Shown: piece after piece, positions 14,001 to 26,000 of the stretch
Layout: every line of letters starts with the position of its first letter
How positions within the stretch are numbered: position 1 is the first letter of the stretch
From: Astropecten irregularis
Taxonomy: Eukaryota; Echinodermata; Asteroidea; Paxillosida; Astropectinidae
Length of the DNA: 64,000 bases
NCBI GenBank assembly: GCA_963971285.1
Contig: OZ020248.1
Span: 26,215,764 to 26,279,763 of the forward strand
Direction: 5' to 3'
Position numbers and translations under genes: made by a program
The notes under the pieces: model-generated
Database searches by the model: none
Seen by the model: the letters and a program-made list of their open reading frames with translations, nothing else
What the model was told of the DNA's origin: nothing

Positions 14001-17000
14001 AACATCAAAACAAGGAAAGAGACTACTACAATCTATCTGCAAAGGCAAAACAGGAGCTCTTACGAGTGCCTACCAAAGAAAGAAAACACTACCATCCTCC
14101 TGAAAAGGAAATTACATTTCCAGGGGGAAGGGATCTACAAGGGTGCAACAGCAAGCAAAGATGTGAAAGGAATCAAACAGCCAAACATCTCAGATATTCC
14201 GAGATTGAAATAGAAATACAAAGATCCTACAACAAAAGAGAACACAAGCATTGTACTGGAAAAAAGTTATTACTTTGATAGCAGGAGAACTACAAGGGTG
14301 TTGAAGCAAGCGAAAGGTGTGATAGAAGTCAAAACGGGGAAACATCCAAGATAGTTTGGAAAATATCAGACTTAACCAGAAAAATGACCAACGTACACGT
14401 AAGTGTTTCTTATAGGTCTTCAGTGCAGGTTGCATAGAAACTAAGATACTTCAGTGACAATGCACAGAGTGGAAGCAGAATCTCAGGAATATGTGTTTGA
14501 CTACTTTGGTGGTTTATTACCAGTTATCTTTTTATCTTACTCGGTATTTGAGGGGGGGGGGGGTGGAGGGGGAGGGGTGGAAAGGGAGGGGTGGAAGGGG
14601 AGGAGAGGGGGGTAAATTGGGTCCCAGCAGACAGCACACTATGTAGCATCTATAACACTATGTTAATCGACTAAGTTCGCACAATCCATGCTCAATCAGA
14701 TAAAAACCTAGCTGGTCACTTTTGAAGTGAATGATTTCTTTTGATGGTGCCAATTAGACAATACTTATTTTTTCATTCATTATTAGAAGGAACGATTGAC
14801 AAAGCATAAGCTTGCGTCTCTAGCAGATGTTATCAAGAAATGTTAGTGTCTATTCCCAGCGACCCACATCGCTTGCATCCATTTTGCCCTCGCAGTGCAG
14901 TGGCTTGCCACACACAAAACCCGATCCAGATAGCACAAGCGTTTTAGCCAGAATGATAACGGTTTCTTGTCCACAAACCGGCAGCGCGTTTGGACGCCTT
15001 GCTGAATTTCAGACTTTTCTCTTTCTTTGACGACTGGGGAGGAGTTGGAGGAGGAACATCTCGGCGCTTCTGCGTAATCTGTCTGAGCATTTGTCTCTCT
15101 GCTTGTAACTCTTGACTGTGCGCATTCTTCAACATCTCAATGGCTGGTGGTTGATGGTTTCAGGAGGTTTAGGAGACAGTTAATCAGTGAGTCCTTACCA
15201 TAGAGATACAAACTAATAAACTAGAGGGCGGGCTCGGCGAAATTTCTGTGACAACATGGGAATCGATCCACCATTACTGAAATGGGCACTGCGCCGGCGC
15301 TTTACTATCCTTGATGTGTACGTACAGCGTAGGCCTTTGTACTGTAGTTTACGCAAATGCTCAGCAATGTCAGCACAGCATTCCCTGGTACGCATGCGTA
15401 TACGTAATTCGTGCCCATAATAGTAATGGCGGCACGGGCCCATGCAATCACAGCGCCACAGTACAGGGGAGTATTGTGCGTCCGCCCTTTAGTTTATTAG
15501 TATGTATCTCTATGGTCCTTACAGAACTTTAAGTGCCAATAACATTTCAACATCCAACAATAAGACCAGTTTGAATTTAAAAGAAGAATAATATTATACA
15601 GTTATAGAAAAGAAATGAACGTCTCAAAGAGTAAAGCCACAAGACAATAGAGAGATTGAATGGTTGTAAACATTTATTTAAAATGATTTAATTTGATGAT
15701 AAATCAGGGCCTTTCTGAATGCTCGGCTCCGGCTCAGGCTCCAGCTTCGTCTCTGCAATCCATATGCTGAAAATACAGGTTGTGGTTTTTCATTGAAGCT
15801 GAAGCTCTGTTTTCTTTTTCAAAACCAGAGAATCTACTTCTGAACCGCAGCCAAAAGTTTTTATTTCAATAACCCAGGCATGCAACTTGAACTTAACAAA
15901 AAAAAACGAAGAAATTCCAACCATTTCCACACTTAATACAGTGTTTTTCACTTTTCAATGGCATAAGAGTGAAGTGAAAAAAAGAGGAAATCAGCTGATC
16001 CAAGGAAAAGTTGCCCGCCTGATAACCGTTATTTTAGAATGGATTCACAAAATGGAGCCAGAGCCGAAGCCGGAGCCAGAGCCAGAGCTGGAGCCGGAGC
16101 CAGAGCTGGAGCCTGAGCCGGAGCCGGAGCCAAGCTTTGAGAAAGGCCTCCATGCTTTGCATGATTGATTAAGGTGAAAATATAAAATAAATGACTTACT
16201 GATTGAGGTAGCCTTCCTCTCTTCAACTAATTCTCTTTCCTTTTCGTCCTCCAACGCCTTGATCTCCTGGTTGTGAGAGCGTCTCATCTCGTCAACAATC
16301 TCCCGATGAGTCTTCTCCTGGAGCACCAAGTCCCCGTTGTTCCTTGTCTGTTTATTGCATGAAGAAGGTCAGGATGATGAGGATGCAGGAGGGGAGGAGA
16401 AGGTGCATAGGGAGATAGTTTAATGATGGAATTGATTCGGTTCGGGGAAAACAGAGACAGGGAGGTTGACAGGTGATGAAAGGAGACAGAAAATTCAGAG
16501 GATGATGCAGTCAGAGACGGAAAAAAGCACGAGGAATACGACAAGATGGTAGAGAGGACAGGCGAAGAATGATATTTGATGAGCAGGAGTCAGGGAGTGA
16601 TGGAAGAGGACGGGAGACACATTGAAAAGAGACGACCCAAGAATGAGCCACGGATAGCAGGAGGAACACATCAAAGAACAATAACATGAAAAAGATGACA
16701 ATTACAGAACAAGAGAGGGTGACGGAATGCCGGTGTAAATTGGAATTCAATGTGATGAGATGACAGCAAAAAGTGCAGGAAAAAGACGAATGAGATTTAA
16801 GAAACAAAGTTGTGCAATGTCAATGAAACCGAGAACCAGAGAAAAAAAAGGGAAACAGAAAAACCATTAGTCAAATTGTCATTAGTGCATAGGCATACAG
16901 ATGGACCAATCTTCAAACTTAGTGGATTGTAAGGCTAGATGTCTAGAACCTCATAACAAATATCACCATACTCCTTAAATAAACTTGAAGCTGTACATGG

Positions 17001-20000
17001 TGGATGAAGTAAAATAAGGTAGGTTTACGGTGACACCATGTAATCTCTTCTGTGAGAGTGTGTGGTTTTGAGAAGAACTGGTGGTATTATCTCAACGTTC
17101 CGAACAGTGTGCTCTGTTTGTCCTCAGGAGGGTGAGATACTACCACTGGTTCTTCTCAAAACCACAAATTCTCACAGAAGAGATTACAGTGTCACTGCAA
17201 ACCTATCTTACTTTTACCATACTCCTTGCTTTGGAAGCTAAACTGACTACCAAACCTGCTCAATATAACCATGAAGCTAGGAAGAGATCTTCCTAACACC
17301 ATGTTATAACTAATTGATTGCAGCATGACTTAATATGCAAGGCAAACTGAATGACCTTTATCAAACAGGTGGCTTCAAGTAGAATACACATTTGAATAAA
17401 GATAAACCACAATCATGAGGTCTCTGATTGGTTGGTTGACAGTCATGTGATACACATCACCAATTCAATTGGACGATAATCTTAAGTTTGAAAACTGGTC
17501 CATTTGAATATACATACTTGATCATTTTCTGGCAAACAAGATGCACATTCCTAAATAACTTGTTTTTGGTGCTGTACAATACAGTAAAAGCAGCATTTTC
17601 AACTCTTAGCACAACATTAACATTACTTTCACTACAAATCACAATAATCATATACTTGTATCACAAATAATTATTCCATGAACAAGCACTTTTCTAAGTT
17701 AACAGAAATTACACTGAACAAACCAAAATGACTCGGCATAGTAAAGTCAATCCAATGCTAATTCAATAACGAAATTATCAAAATAAAAGAAAATCGATGA
17801 AAATTGCTAAGCAGAATTTTTTCATCTAAGCAGGTAAGAGAAATGAAATTTAAAGAGTTCATGAAAAACAATTGCTCATTGCACTAACAGTTGGAAATAT
17901 TGCTTTGAGAACTAAACAGCAATCTATGCACACAGAGAGGATGTAAGCAAGTATCATTCTAATTCTTTCATGAGATGTTTGCTGGCAAACTGTTTCTTAA
18001 TTTCAGCACTTGGGAAGAAATTTCAGCTCACAAAAACAAGTTATTTTTTTTTTGCAACTTGAGCATCACATACAACACATTGCAAATAAAGGCAAACGTT
18101 TTGATCATTTGTAAAGTCAGTCATTTTTTGTCAAAATGCCCAAAACATTTGAAACATTTTGTATGTCAAAATAAATGATCAATTTATATAATCTGTTTGT
18201 CCGTCATATAGTCTGTTTGTCCTAGTCGGTTGTGTGTCTGTGTAGTATCCAATGTTTAGTATCCATCTGCATGTATACTGAACCTCTATCGCTATATCTA
18301 GTCTGGTCCCAGTAAAGATTCTATAAATAGCAAGCAATGGTTGTGATTATCAGTGCAAAATAAGAACAGTCAAATAACCTGAGATATGTGAGAAAGGGCA
18401 CCCATACGTTTAGCTGGTTCCCTGGCCAAAATATGCACAGATGTATACAACTTTTCAGCTGGTAGTCTGTGTATTTGATTCTATTTCTACAAACCCAAAG
18501 CATTATCCATGTTATAGCTGATTAAATGTTTCATTCTGTACACAGAATGCAATGATTGGTCTTCTGTTTTTGAAACTTTCAACCAAATTAAGGGTCAGAA
18601 TTTGTTCCAAAATGATACAATTTGAACATGAATTTTGTACTGATAGACACAATGATAGGACAAAGATGCATGCAGGCAAGATAAGCTACACATGTTTGCT
18701 ATATGTACATGCTACATAACATACTACAAGCGTGCATTACATACTACACATAACATTAAAGGTAGTATCATACTTTGGTAAGAGACCAAAACAGAAATGT
18801 TCACAGGTATATGTATAATTTACAGGGTATGAAGATGGTGGTGGTAGAAACATGCTGTTAAAATTTTTCCACCTGAAATGGTGCATTTATCCAGAAATTA
18901 GTAAAACAACGACCAAAAATCTTTTTGATCTTTTAAAAGATCAAAAATATAAGAGAAAACACTTAAGAAATACTGTGGCCGTTTTCTGCTGTTTTCTCAA
19001 AAAGTGGGCAACGTATGGGACTGAAATTTTCAGATGACTGTTACTGTATATTCCTTGATATTTTTGCCCACGAATCTGTATTTCCTTGACAAAAACCAAA
19101 GTATGATACTACCTTTATTAGGGAAATTGTAACGCTCTCCGCAATAAAAATAAGGAAATCCTTTGTCAGTTTTTCAATTTGAAAACAAAAGACTCAACTA
19201 TAACCCTGCTGATAGGATCACATAATTTGTTGATAGCTGGAGACAAATGCATTATACATTTGAATCATTGAAATTTAGGTTCAGTTTCCATGGGAAAAAT
19301 TATTATTATTATTTTTTTTTTTATGCATTTGCAGAGGAGAATCTTTGAAATTTAGGTTCAGTTTCCATGGGAAAAATAATTATTATTATTATTTTTTTAT
19401 ACATTTGCAGAGGAGAATCATTGAAATTTAGGTTCAGTTTCCATGGAAAAATCATCTGTAAGTTATTTTTGTCCTCAATATGAAAAGGACTCTTTACTCT
19501 CTTGCATTCATCAAAAGCAATAGACCCTTCCGGCCTGTCAATCAAACTGTGCACAATGACCAATTGGAGAACGCATTTTAATCAGGTGACCACGAAAGCC
19601 TCAGGCAAAGCCGGAACGGTCCATTGTAATTGGTCCGTAGTTATGACTTTCGGCCTACAATTTTTAGTATCAGTTTTATTTGATTGTTTGGCTTTGTCGG
19701 AGCAGCATGATGATCTATTACTATCTGTATTATCATGATATGATTTCATCTCTCATTGTATCTATCTATGACTGTATTGTATGAATGGTGTGAATATTAA
19801 ATATTGAATCAGTAGATGACTGAACATGCAGCCAGCTCATGGTGAAGCAATAACATGTATGATATGCACATGCTATGTAACAAACACACACATCTAATAC
19901 TACAGGCCATGTATCTAAATGCATACCTAAGTGTAGTTATTGCTACATTCAATAACCACTCTTTTGTTTTAGGAATTCTAAATCAAAGTCAAATTTGACT

Positions 20001-23000
20001 TTCTACCCTAGGCCTATTTGAAAATGACCTTTGCATAGCCAAATAGCAGTGTAATTGGAATGGAAAACTGTGAGCTCACATTCTACATACTACTTGGCTT
20101 TCTTCTTCTAAACCCAAAACAAGTCACTATTTGCACATAGACTTGTTTAAATGTACCGTATAAAACATAAATTCCTTTTACGGTGCCTAAAAAGGCTGAG
20201 AGCAAAACTCTATGAATAGTGTGTATAACGCACAGGGAAACCAACATGAAGAAAGTCATTCACTCTCAATGTTTCTTGCATGTTGCCATTTTTAGAGTTT
20301 ACATTGACCTATGAAAACCATCTTATGACAGGCTACCAGGGGTCGATTTCACCAAGCCCTGCGATCGATCGTAACTCGAGTAATGAAGGATAACACATCG
20401 TAGCGGGCCTATCCCACGTAGGGCATCAAAAGTCCTACGATTGATAGTGAGTTACGAAGAGTTTGGTGAAATCAACCCCAAGAGTCAACCAAAAGAACTG
20501 GAATCAAATAGCCTTCCAATTACTATGTGTGAATCTCAAACGGAATAAAACAAATTTTAAAGCTGTAAAATAAAAAACAGAAAAATAACAGCAAATTGCT
20601 ATTTGAATTCTGTATCCATACATTAGCAAAATCATATTGGTATAATTCTGCAACATTACTACAAGAAGCATACGTCACAGGTTTCAATATCTTGCAACTA
20701 ACACTGCTGAACACATCTTAAACAAAAAACAAGAACACCATTAAAATACATGAATAAATAATAAACAAAAGCACAAATGATTAACATTGCATAAACAGAG
20801 GTTACAACAGCATATATGCACACATAAATACAACAACAAAAAACGCAACATTTTAGATAATACTAAATTTGTTGTGATACCATGATGATTTACAATGAGT
20901 TTTTTTAAAGAACATAATATTGAAGTTGAAAAAAATTGTACTTTTTAACTGAGTAGTGAAGACAGGCAAAATTACAGCAGCAACCCTAACTTGTATACCA
21001 CTTATAACTATAAATCTGACACAGTTGATTACCAGTATCTTGTTTATTTTTTTGCTGGTTATATTAAGGCAAAATGTAATGTAAACGGAACTAGGACAAG
21101 GAAAATTCCATAGATGATTCATGGGAAATATGAAGCGACATGATTTTCTTGAAGAGAAATAAAGCATTTGACATAAATATACTCATACTCAAATTCTCTG
21201 GAAATCAAAAATAAGACACAAATACTGAAATGATTTGAGAATCATTAAGAACATGAAAGTAAAGAAAAGTGGAGATGACAAGATATATCAATATAACACA
21301 GATGGGACTGATTCCCAAATATTCTATCAAACATCGAATTGTAAACAGTTAATGGTATCACAGCAAACTTATTATTATCTACCTATTCCCATGATGGATT
21401 GAGTTATAGACAGAACACTGAACACACAAACACCGATGTTGTTAGTAAACAGACATACATTTTATTATGGGTTAATTCTGAGCATGATCATCAGACAGTC
21501 ATGGAGGCATCCATGACTGGGGGCCATCACCAGTTGCACTCAATGCAGCATGAACCCACCACAATGTAGGTTAATGAGAGTGTGTATGTCAGAACAGGAC
21601 CCAATTTTCATGGAATCTGTTACCGTAAGCAAAAATTCCTCGCTTACAATAGCAAACTTTTTTTTGCTTACGGTAAGCGTACTTCACAGGAGGGTTTTCT
21701 TTTTGGTTACGGTAAGCAAGAACTTTCTACGTAATGCATATGACAGCGCGTTAGCAGAACATATTCACGGTTAGCCTAGAGATTCTTCGCTAACCGAAAC
21801 TCTTGCTTATGGATTCCATGAAATAGATTTCACGTGTAGCAGTGCCCGTAAGCACAAAAATAGACCGTAACGGATTCCATGAAATTGGGTCCTGGGCATG
21901 AAAGCACATAGACATCGGTAAATCAGTAGAGTAGTTCTCCATTTGATTGATTTGATCAAAGGAGGTCACAAACCACTACATATGCATGGATGGTGTGCGG
22001 TGGCCCCCACTAATGGCTGCCCCCACCAAAGCCTTATCAGACTTGTCTACATACCAACACCTTATGCTGTGTTGAAAATAAATAAACAGAAATTATGCAG
22101 GATATATATTTGGGTATGGCCTAGCGCTGACGAGTATAATATTACACGATACATGCCACAAAGACGACATCATGCTACATTCACGTAGTAATTGCTGGAT
22201 CACAAACAGACACGTAAGGGATACTGACTGACAACGCGTTAGGGAAACTGTAACATCAACAATACAGTAACAAGCATGCACTGCAGTGAGTATACTCATA
22301 TACATGCATGCCACAGTGCATTTAAGGCCATGGGGCGGGGCAGGCGGGCGGGGCAGAGGCTTAGCAGAGTGTAAGAGAACATCAGTACGGGCGGGATATC
22401 AAGATATCGGGCTGATCTTGCAGCTGCAGGGAGACTTGAGGCAGCTTGGAGACTGCATCTCAGTTGCAGATACATGGTACAAGCCAACATGCATGCTGAA
22501 GCCAAAAGCAACGGACAAATCAATAATCGGCAGAACATTAAAAAAAAAAACGACAACGAAAAACAAGATTTGAATAATCAGGCATCAGAGGTTTACAACG
22601 GCAGACGGAGAGAGGTTTGGATGCAACCAAGTTCACAGTCCACAAAATACCAAACACGATACACCGGTCTGCATCGATTCTTACCTGACCCAACTCGTCA
22701 GGACTAGCTTCGGCATTTTGAAGACTTTCATCAACCTGTTGCCGTCTCTTAGTCGCCTCAAGCAAGTGGAGCCGTTTCAGCTGGTCCAGATGCTCCTGGA
22801 ACTCCCGTCGCAGACCCAAAACCATCTTCTCGTGAGCCATCTTCAGCGTTCGTATCTCAGTCTGATACTGTTTATCCATTTTCTCCAGGGAGTCTGTGAT
22901 GGCATCTATCTCACCGCTGTGCTCCTTCTCAACAGCTGCCAGTTCCTCTTGAGTGTTGGCCAGCGTCTCCTTAGTGTGATCTAGCTCTGCGAGTATCTCA

Positions 23001-26000
23001 CTGAGACTCGTCACCACTAAGTCATCGACAATGTCGCTCAAGTCTTCGTCAGGGGTTACTGTAATCTCTGGCTTGCTTGCTTGTCTTGCTTCAACGTCCT
23101 CTAACTTTGCTTCTAATTCCTCAACTTTTGAAAGTGCCTCTCTGTACTTCTCTTGTAAAGAGTTCAGTTCTTGTTCGTATTTTAACTCTTCCTCGTGGAT
23201 CAGGTTCTCATAACGACGCCGAACCTCGGCTAAAATCCGGGCATGATCCGCTGTGACATGTTCAATTGGACTGTAGCGACCCTTCTGCATGATTGCCTCC
23301 CAATTATCCTGCAACTGGCCCTCAAGATGTGCCTGCTCGGCACGAGCTATTGCAGAATCGGCCAAGTGGAATGCCAAGTTTTCATATTCAGCACTAACTG
23401 GCTCAGGAATACGGGAAGGCACATGTTCGGCACTAACTTGCTCAGGGGTACGGGAAACCACATGCTCTGCTTCATTGAGATCACAGCTGACTGCAGCTGG
23501 GTCATGATTAAACAAATCCGCATCACTCATGGTAGCACCATCACAGCTGCTTAAGTGTGGTATTTCCTCAATGACATGCCTGACAAGACCTCCTACCACT
23601 ACCTTTCTGATCATCAGACTACCCAGAAGTCCAACATAATCACCCAGCACGGCGTGGAGGTCCTCATCATCACCGCATGGCAAGCCTTTCCCCTTCCTGA
23701 CCTCACTGACTGCATTTTCATAACTCTCCAGGAGCTGCTGTTTGATCCGAACGATCTCTTCTTCCAGAAGGCATTCTATGTGAGAATATCGCTTGTCCCC
23801 GACAGAGCTAAGAGCTTTAAGAACTATCTGACATGTACTCCGCTCTACAGAGAGCTTCTTCAGGAAATCAGAGACCCTGACTTGGAGCAAGTGGAAGACT
23901 TCGACGAGTAACATCTTGTCCTCAACCAAATTCACTGATGTCCCCCTAGCTTCTCGCAATGCTATCTGCTTTGCGTAAGACACTAAGTCTGGACCCACTG
24001 AATCTAGAATGCCTGTTATGTCTACATCCTTCACGGCTACAGGAAAGATATCATCGAAGCTGCCCAACACATCGTCATCGTCGATGCACAGCCCTGCTCT
24101 TCGATTTCTCTCCTTGTCAGATTTCACACGACTGACATTTTCATGGGCCAGAATTTCAGCCAGTTTTGCGATAACCTTTTTCAAATGTTTCTCAAACATT
24201 TCACTGAATCCTTTTTGCTTCTGCTGGAGTAAAATACCGGCTTCTTCGAGATTCAACTCATAATTGTGCAAATGTGCCAACACATCGCTGCCCACAGAGG
24301 ACGAGGTTGAATTTGTGCCCTTTTTAACTTTTGAGAGATACTCTACTTGCCCTGCCTTTATGATTGTGTTAGACAAGGAGTTACCAAAATTATCTAATTT
24401 GGGAGTCCAGACTGAGGACCGTTCGATGGATTTGGAATGAGACAACTCACTGAAGGGTGGGTTTGTTCTTCTTTGCCTCTTCAAGGGTGATCTAGATTTA
24501 GAATGCCTATCAATAAAAGGCCTGGTAAATTCAGTTTTAGAGCCTTCCGCGCTGTCTGTCGGAGGAGCTTGAGTGTAGCAAGCCTCAGCTTGCAAGAGAA
24601 ATCTTGGCGATAAGAGATCATTGATTGTTTGGGAAGTATGGTGTAAGGAAGGTTGATTCAAATCATGTTGCTCCGAACTTAAAGCAGTTTCAAGTTCCGT
24701 CATCGCAGCCGTGAGAGAATCACTTTCTTCAAGACACATCTGTATCTTGGCAAGCTTCTGCCTGTCCGTTTGATGGAGGACAAAACTGGACTCTCCAAGG
24801 AGGATAACCTCAGCAGACAACCTGTTAGCGAATCGCTCTAACGTCTCAATGACGCTAGGATTCCGATGACGCGACAGCTTCATAGAACCAGACTCATTAC
24901 TCTCATAACTTGATGCTGTTGTAGAAGCAAAGCTACTACTAGCTGAATGGCCCTCGGCACCGCGCCCCCTAATCAACAATGAATGCATAGAATCCCTACT
25001 CTGCTTTTCGATATGGGTCTGTTGGGACATGGCAGTCTGTTTACACTGATCTACTTTGTGGCATGCATCGGTGAGCAGGGATTTGAGGCATGAAAGCATG
25101 TTGTTGTGGCTAGTAGTTGTTGGGTTAGTGGCTACCTCCACCCGCTGCTGCTGATTAGGCAGCCCATCCCAGCTATCCCCTTCCAAGTCTATCTCTAAAT
25201 CAACCCATTCTAAACCAGATCTAACGTCCCCCAAGAGTTGTCCACAGTCAGTCAAGGAAGCCCGCATAGCGCAGGCAAAGGTGCGACTGTTTGACTGTAC
25301 CTGTTGAAGTTCCTTGGTCAATGCTTCCACTTCACGTTCCATGACTTTTAATCTCTCCTTCAGTCGACTCTCTGAGACACTCTTCCCTTGGTAGGCTTTA
25401 CGGTTCTCCAACTCTCGTGTAGTCACATCAACAAGCTTTCTTGTCACCTCTTTCAGTTTAAGCTCCGTCTCACTCAGTTTTGTCTCCAGGAAGCGGGCTC
25501 TGAAAGTCTGCTTTCCCTTATCTGGTGAAGCAGGTGCTTGCTCAGAGTCCTCCGAGTGATCAGGTCCAGAGGTGGAGAGACTATCGCAGGGTGCGCTAGC
25601 AGCTGATGAGCCACGTGACAAGGACAAGGACATCTGTGGTTGATGAGGATGTTCAGCATCAAAACTTGGCACGCTACTAGTCGAAGACAGTTGACCTTGA
25701 GCTTGGACCTGCTGCTCTACTGAGACTATTTTTCCCAGCAGGCTGCTAGTGTCCTGATCCTGATTCTGCATAGTGTTTTCTACATCCCCCAGTTTGGACT
25801 CCAGTTCCTTGAGCTTATTTTCCATTTTCCGGGTTTGAGTTAGTTGCGATCCCATCCCACCAGCTGCCCCTTTTCCCCTATTCCTGTGATCTACCCCACT
25901 CAGATCTCTCACCTTACGCTCCGTTGCTGCCAACTTGCTTGTCAGGTCCTGGATTCTGTACCCCATCTGGCCAATCTGCTCCTCGTGCTGTTGCTCATAC

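Larger units (their letters stand above)
13213..14978 (-). other. MPRIP-like intron 13
   Basis: It holds a GGCTC-terminal foldback (13450-13670), a diverged tandem repeat of about 150 bp (14100-14400) and a G-rich tract (14549-14614). No exon-like sequence was seen. Confidence 0.6.
15144..16199 (-). other. MPRIP-like intron 12
   Basis: It is largely repeats: a DNA transposon with 8-bp target duplication (15191-15522), and a GGCTC-type element with a GAGCCR hexamer array (15715-16142) ending about 60 bp from the exon 12 donor. Confidence 0.65.
16348..22684 (-). other. MPRIP-like intron 11
   Basis: This is a 6.3-kb intron. It holds a purine-rich tract (16358-16860), foldbacks at 16985-17212 and 18758-19116, a 77-bp tandem repeat (19263-19457), a MITE fragment (19518-19627), a family C foldback (20339-20479) and an element with GGACCCAATTTCA ends (21597-21892). 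AT-rich stretches 17220-18750 and 20500-21500 show nothing recognisable. A GC-richer stretch near 22330-22450 lies next to the giant exon. Confidence 0.65.

Noticed and set aside
15887-16168. Glu-Pro repeat open frame (and Gly-Ser frame on the other strand)
   Set aside because: It comes entirely from the GAGCCR hexamer array of a dispersed foldback element, next to an MPRIP donor. No start context or conserved sequence.
23243-23911. Several plus-strand open frames over 100 residues
   Set aside because: They are antisense shadows of the giant coiled-coil exon, with no domain signature.
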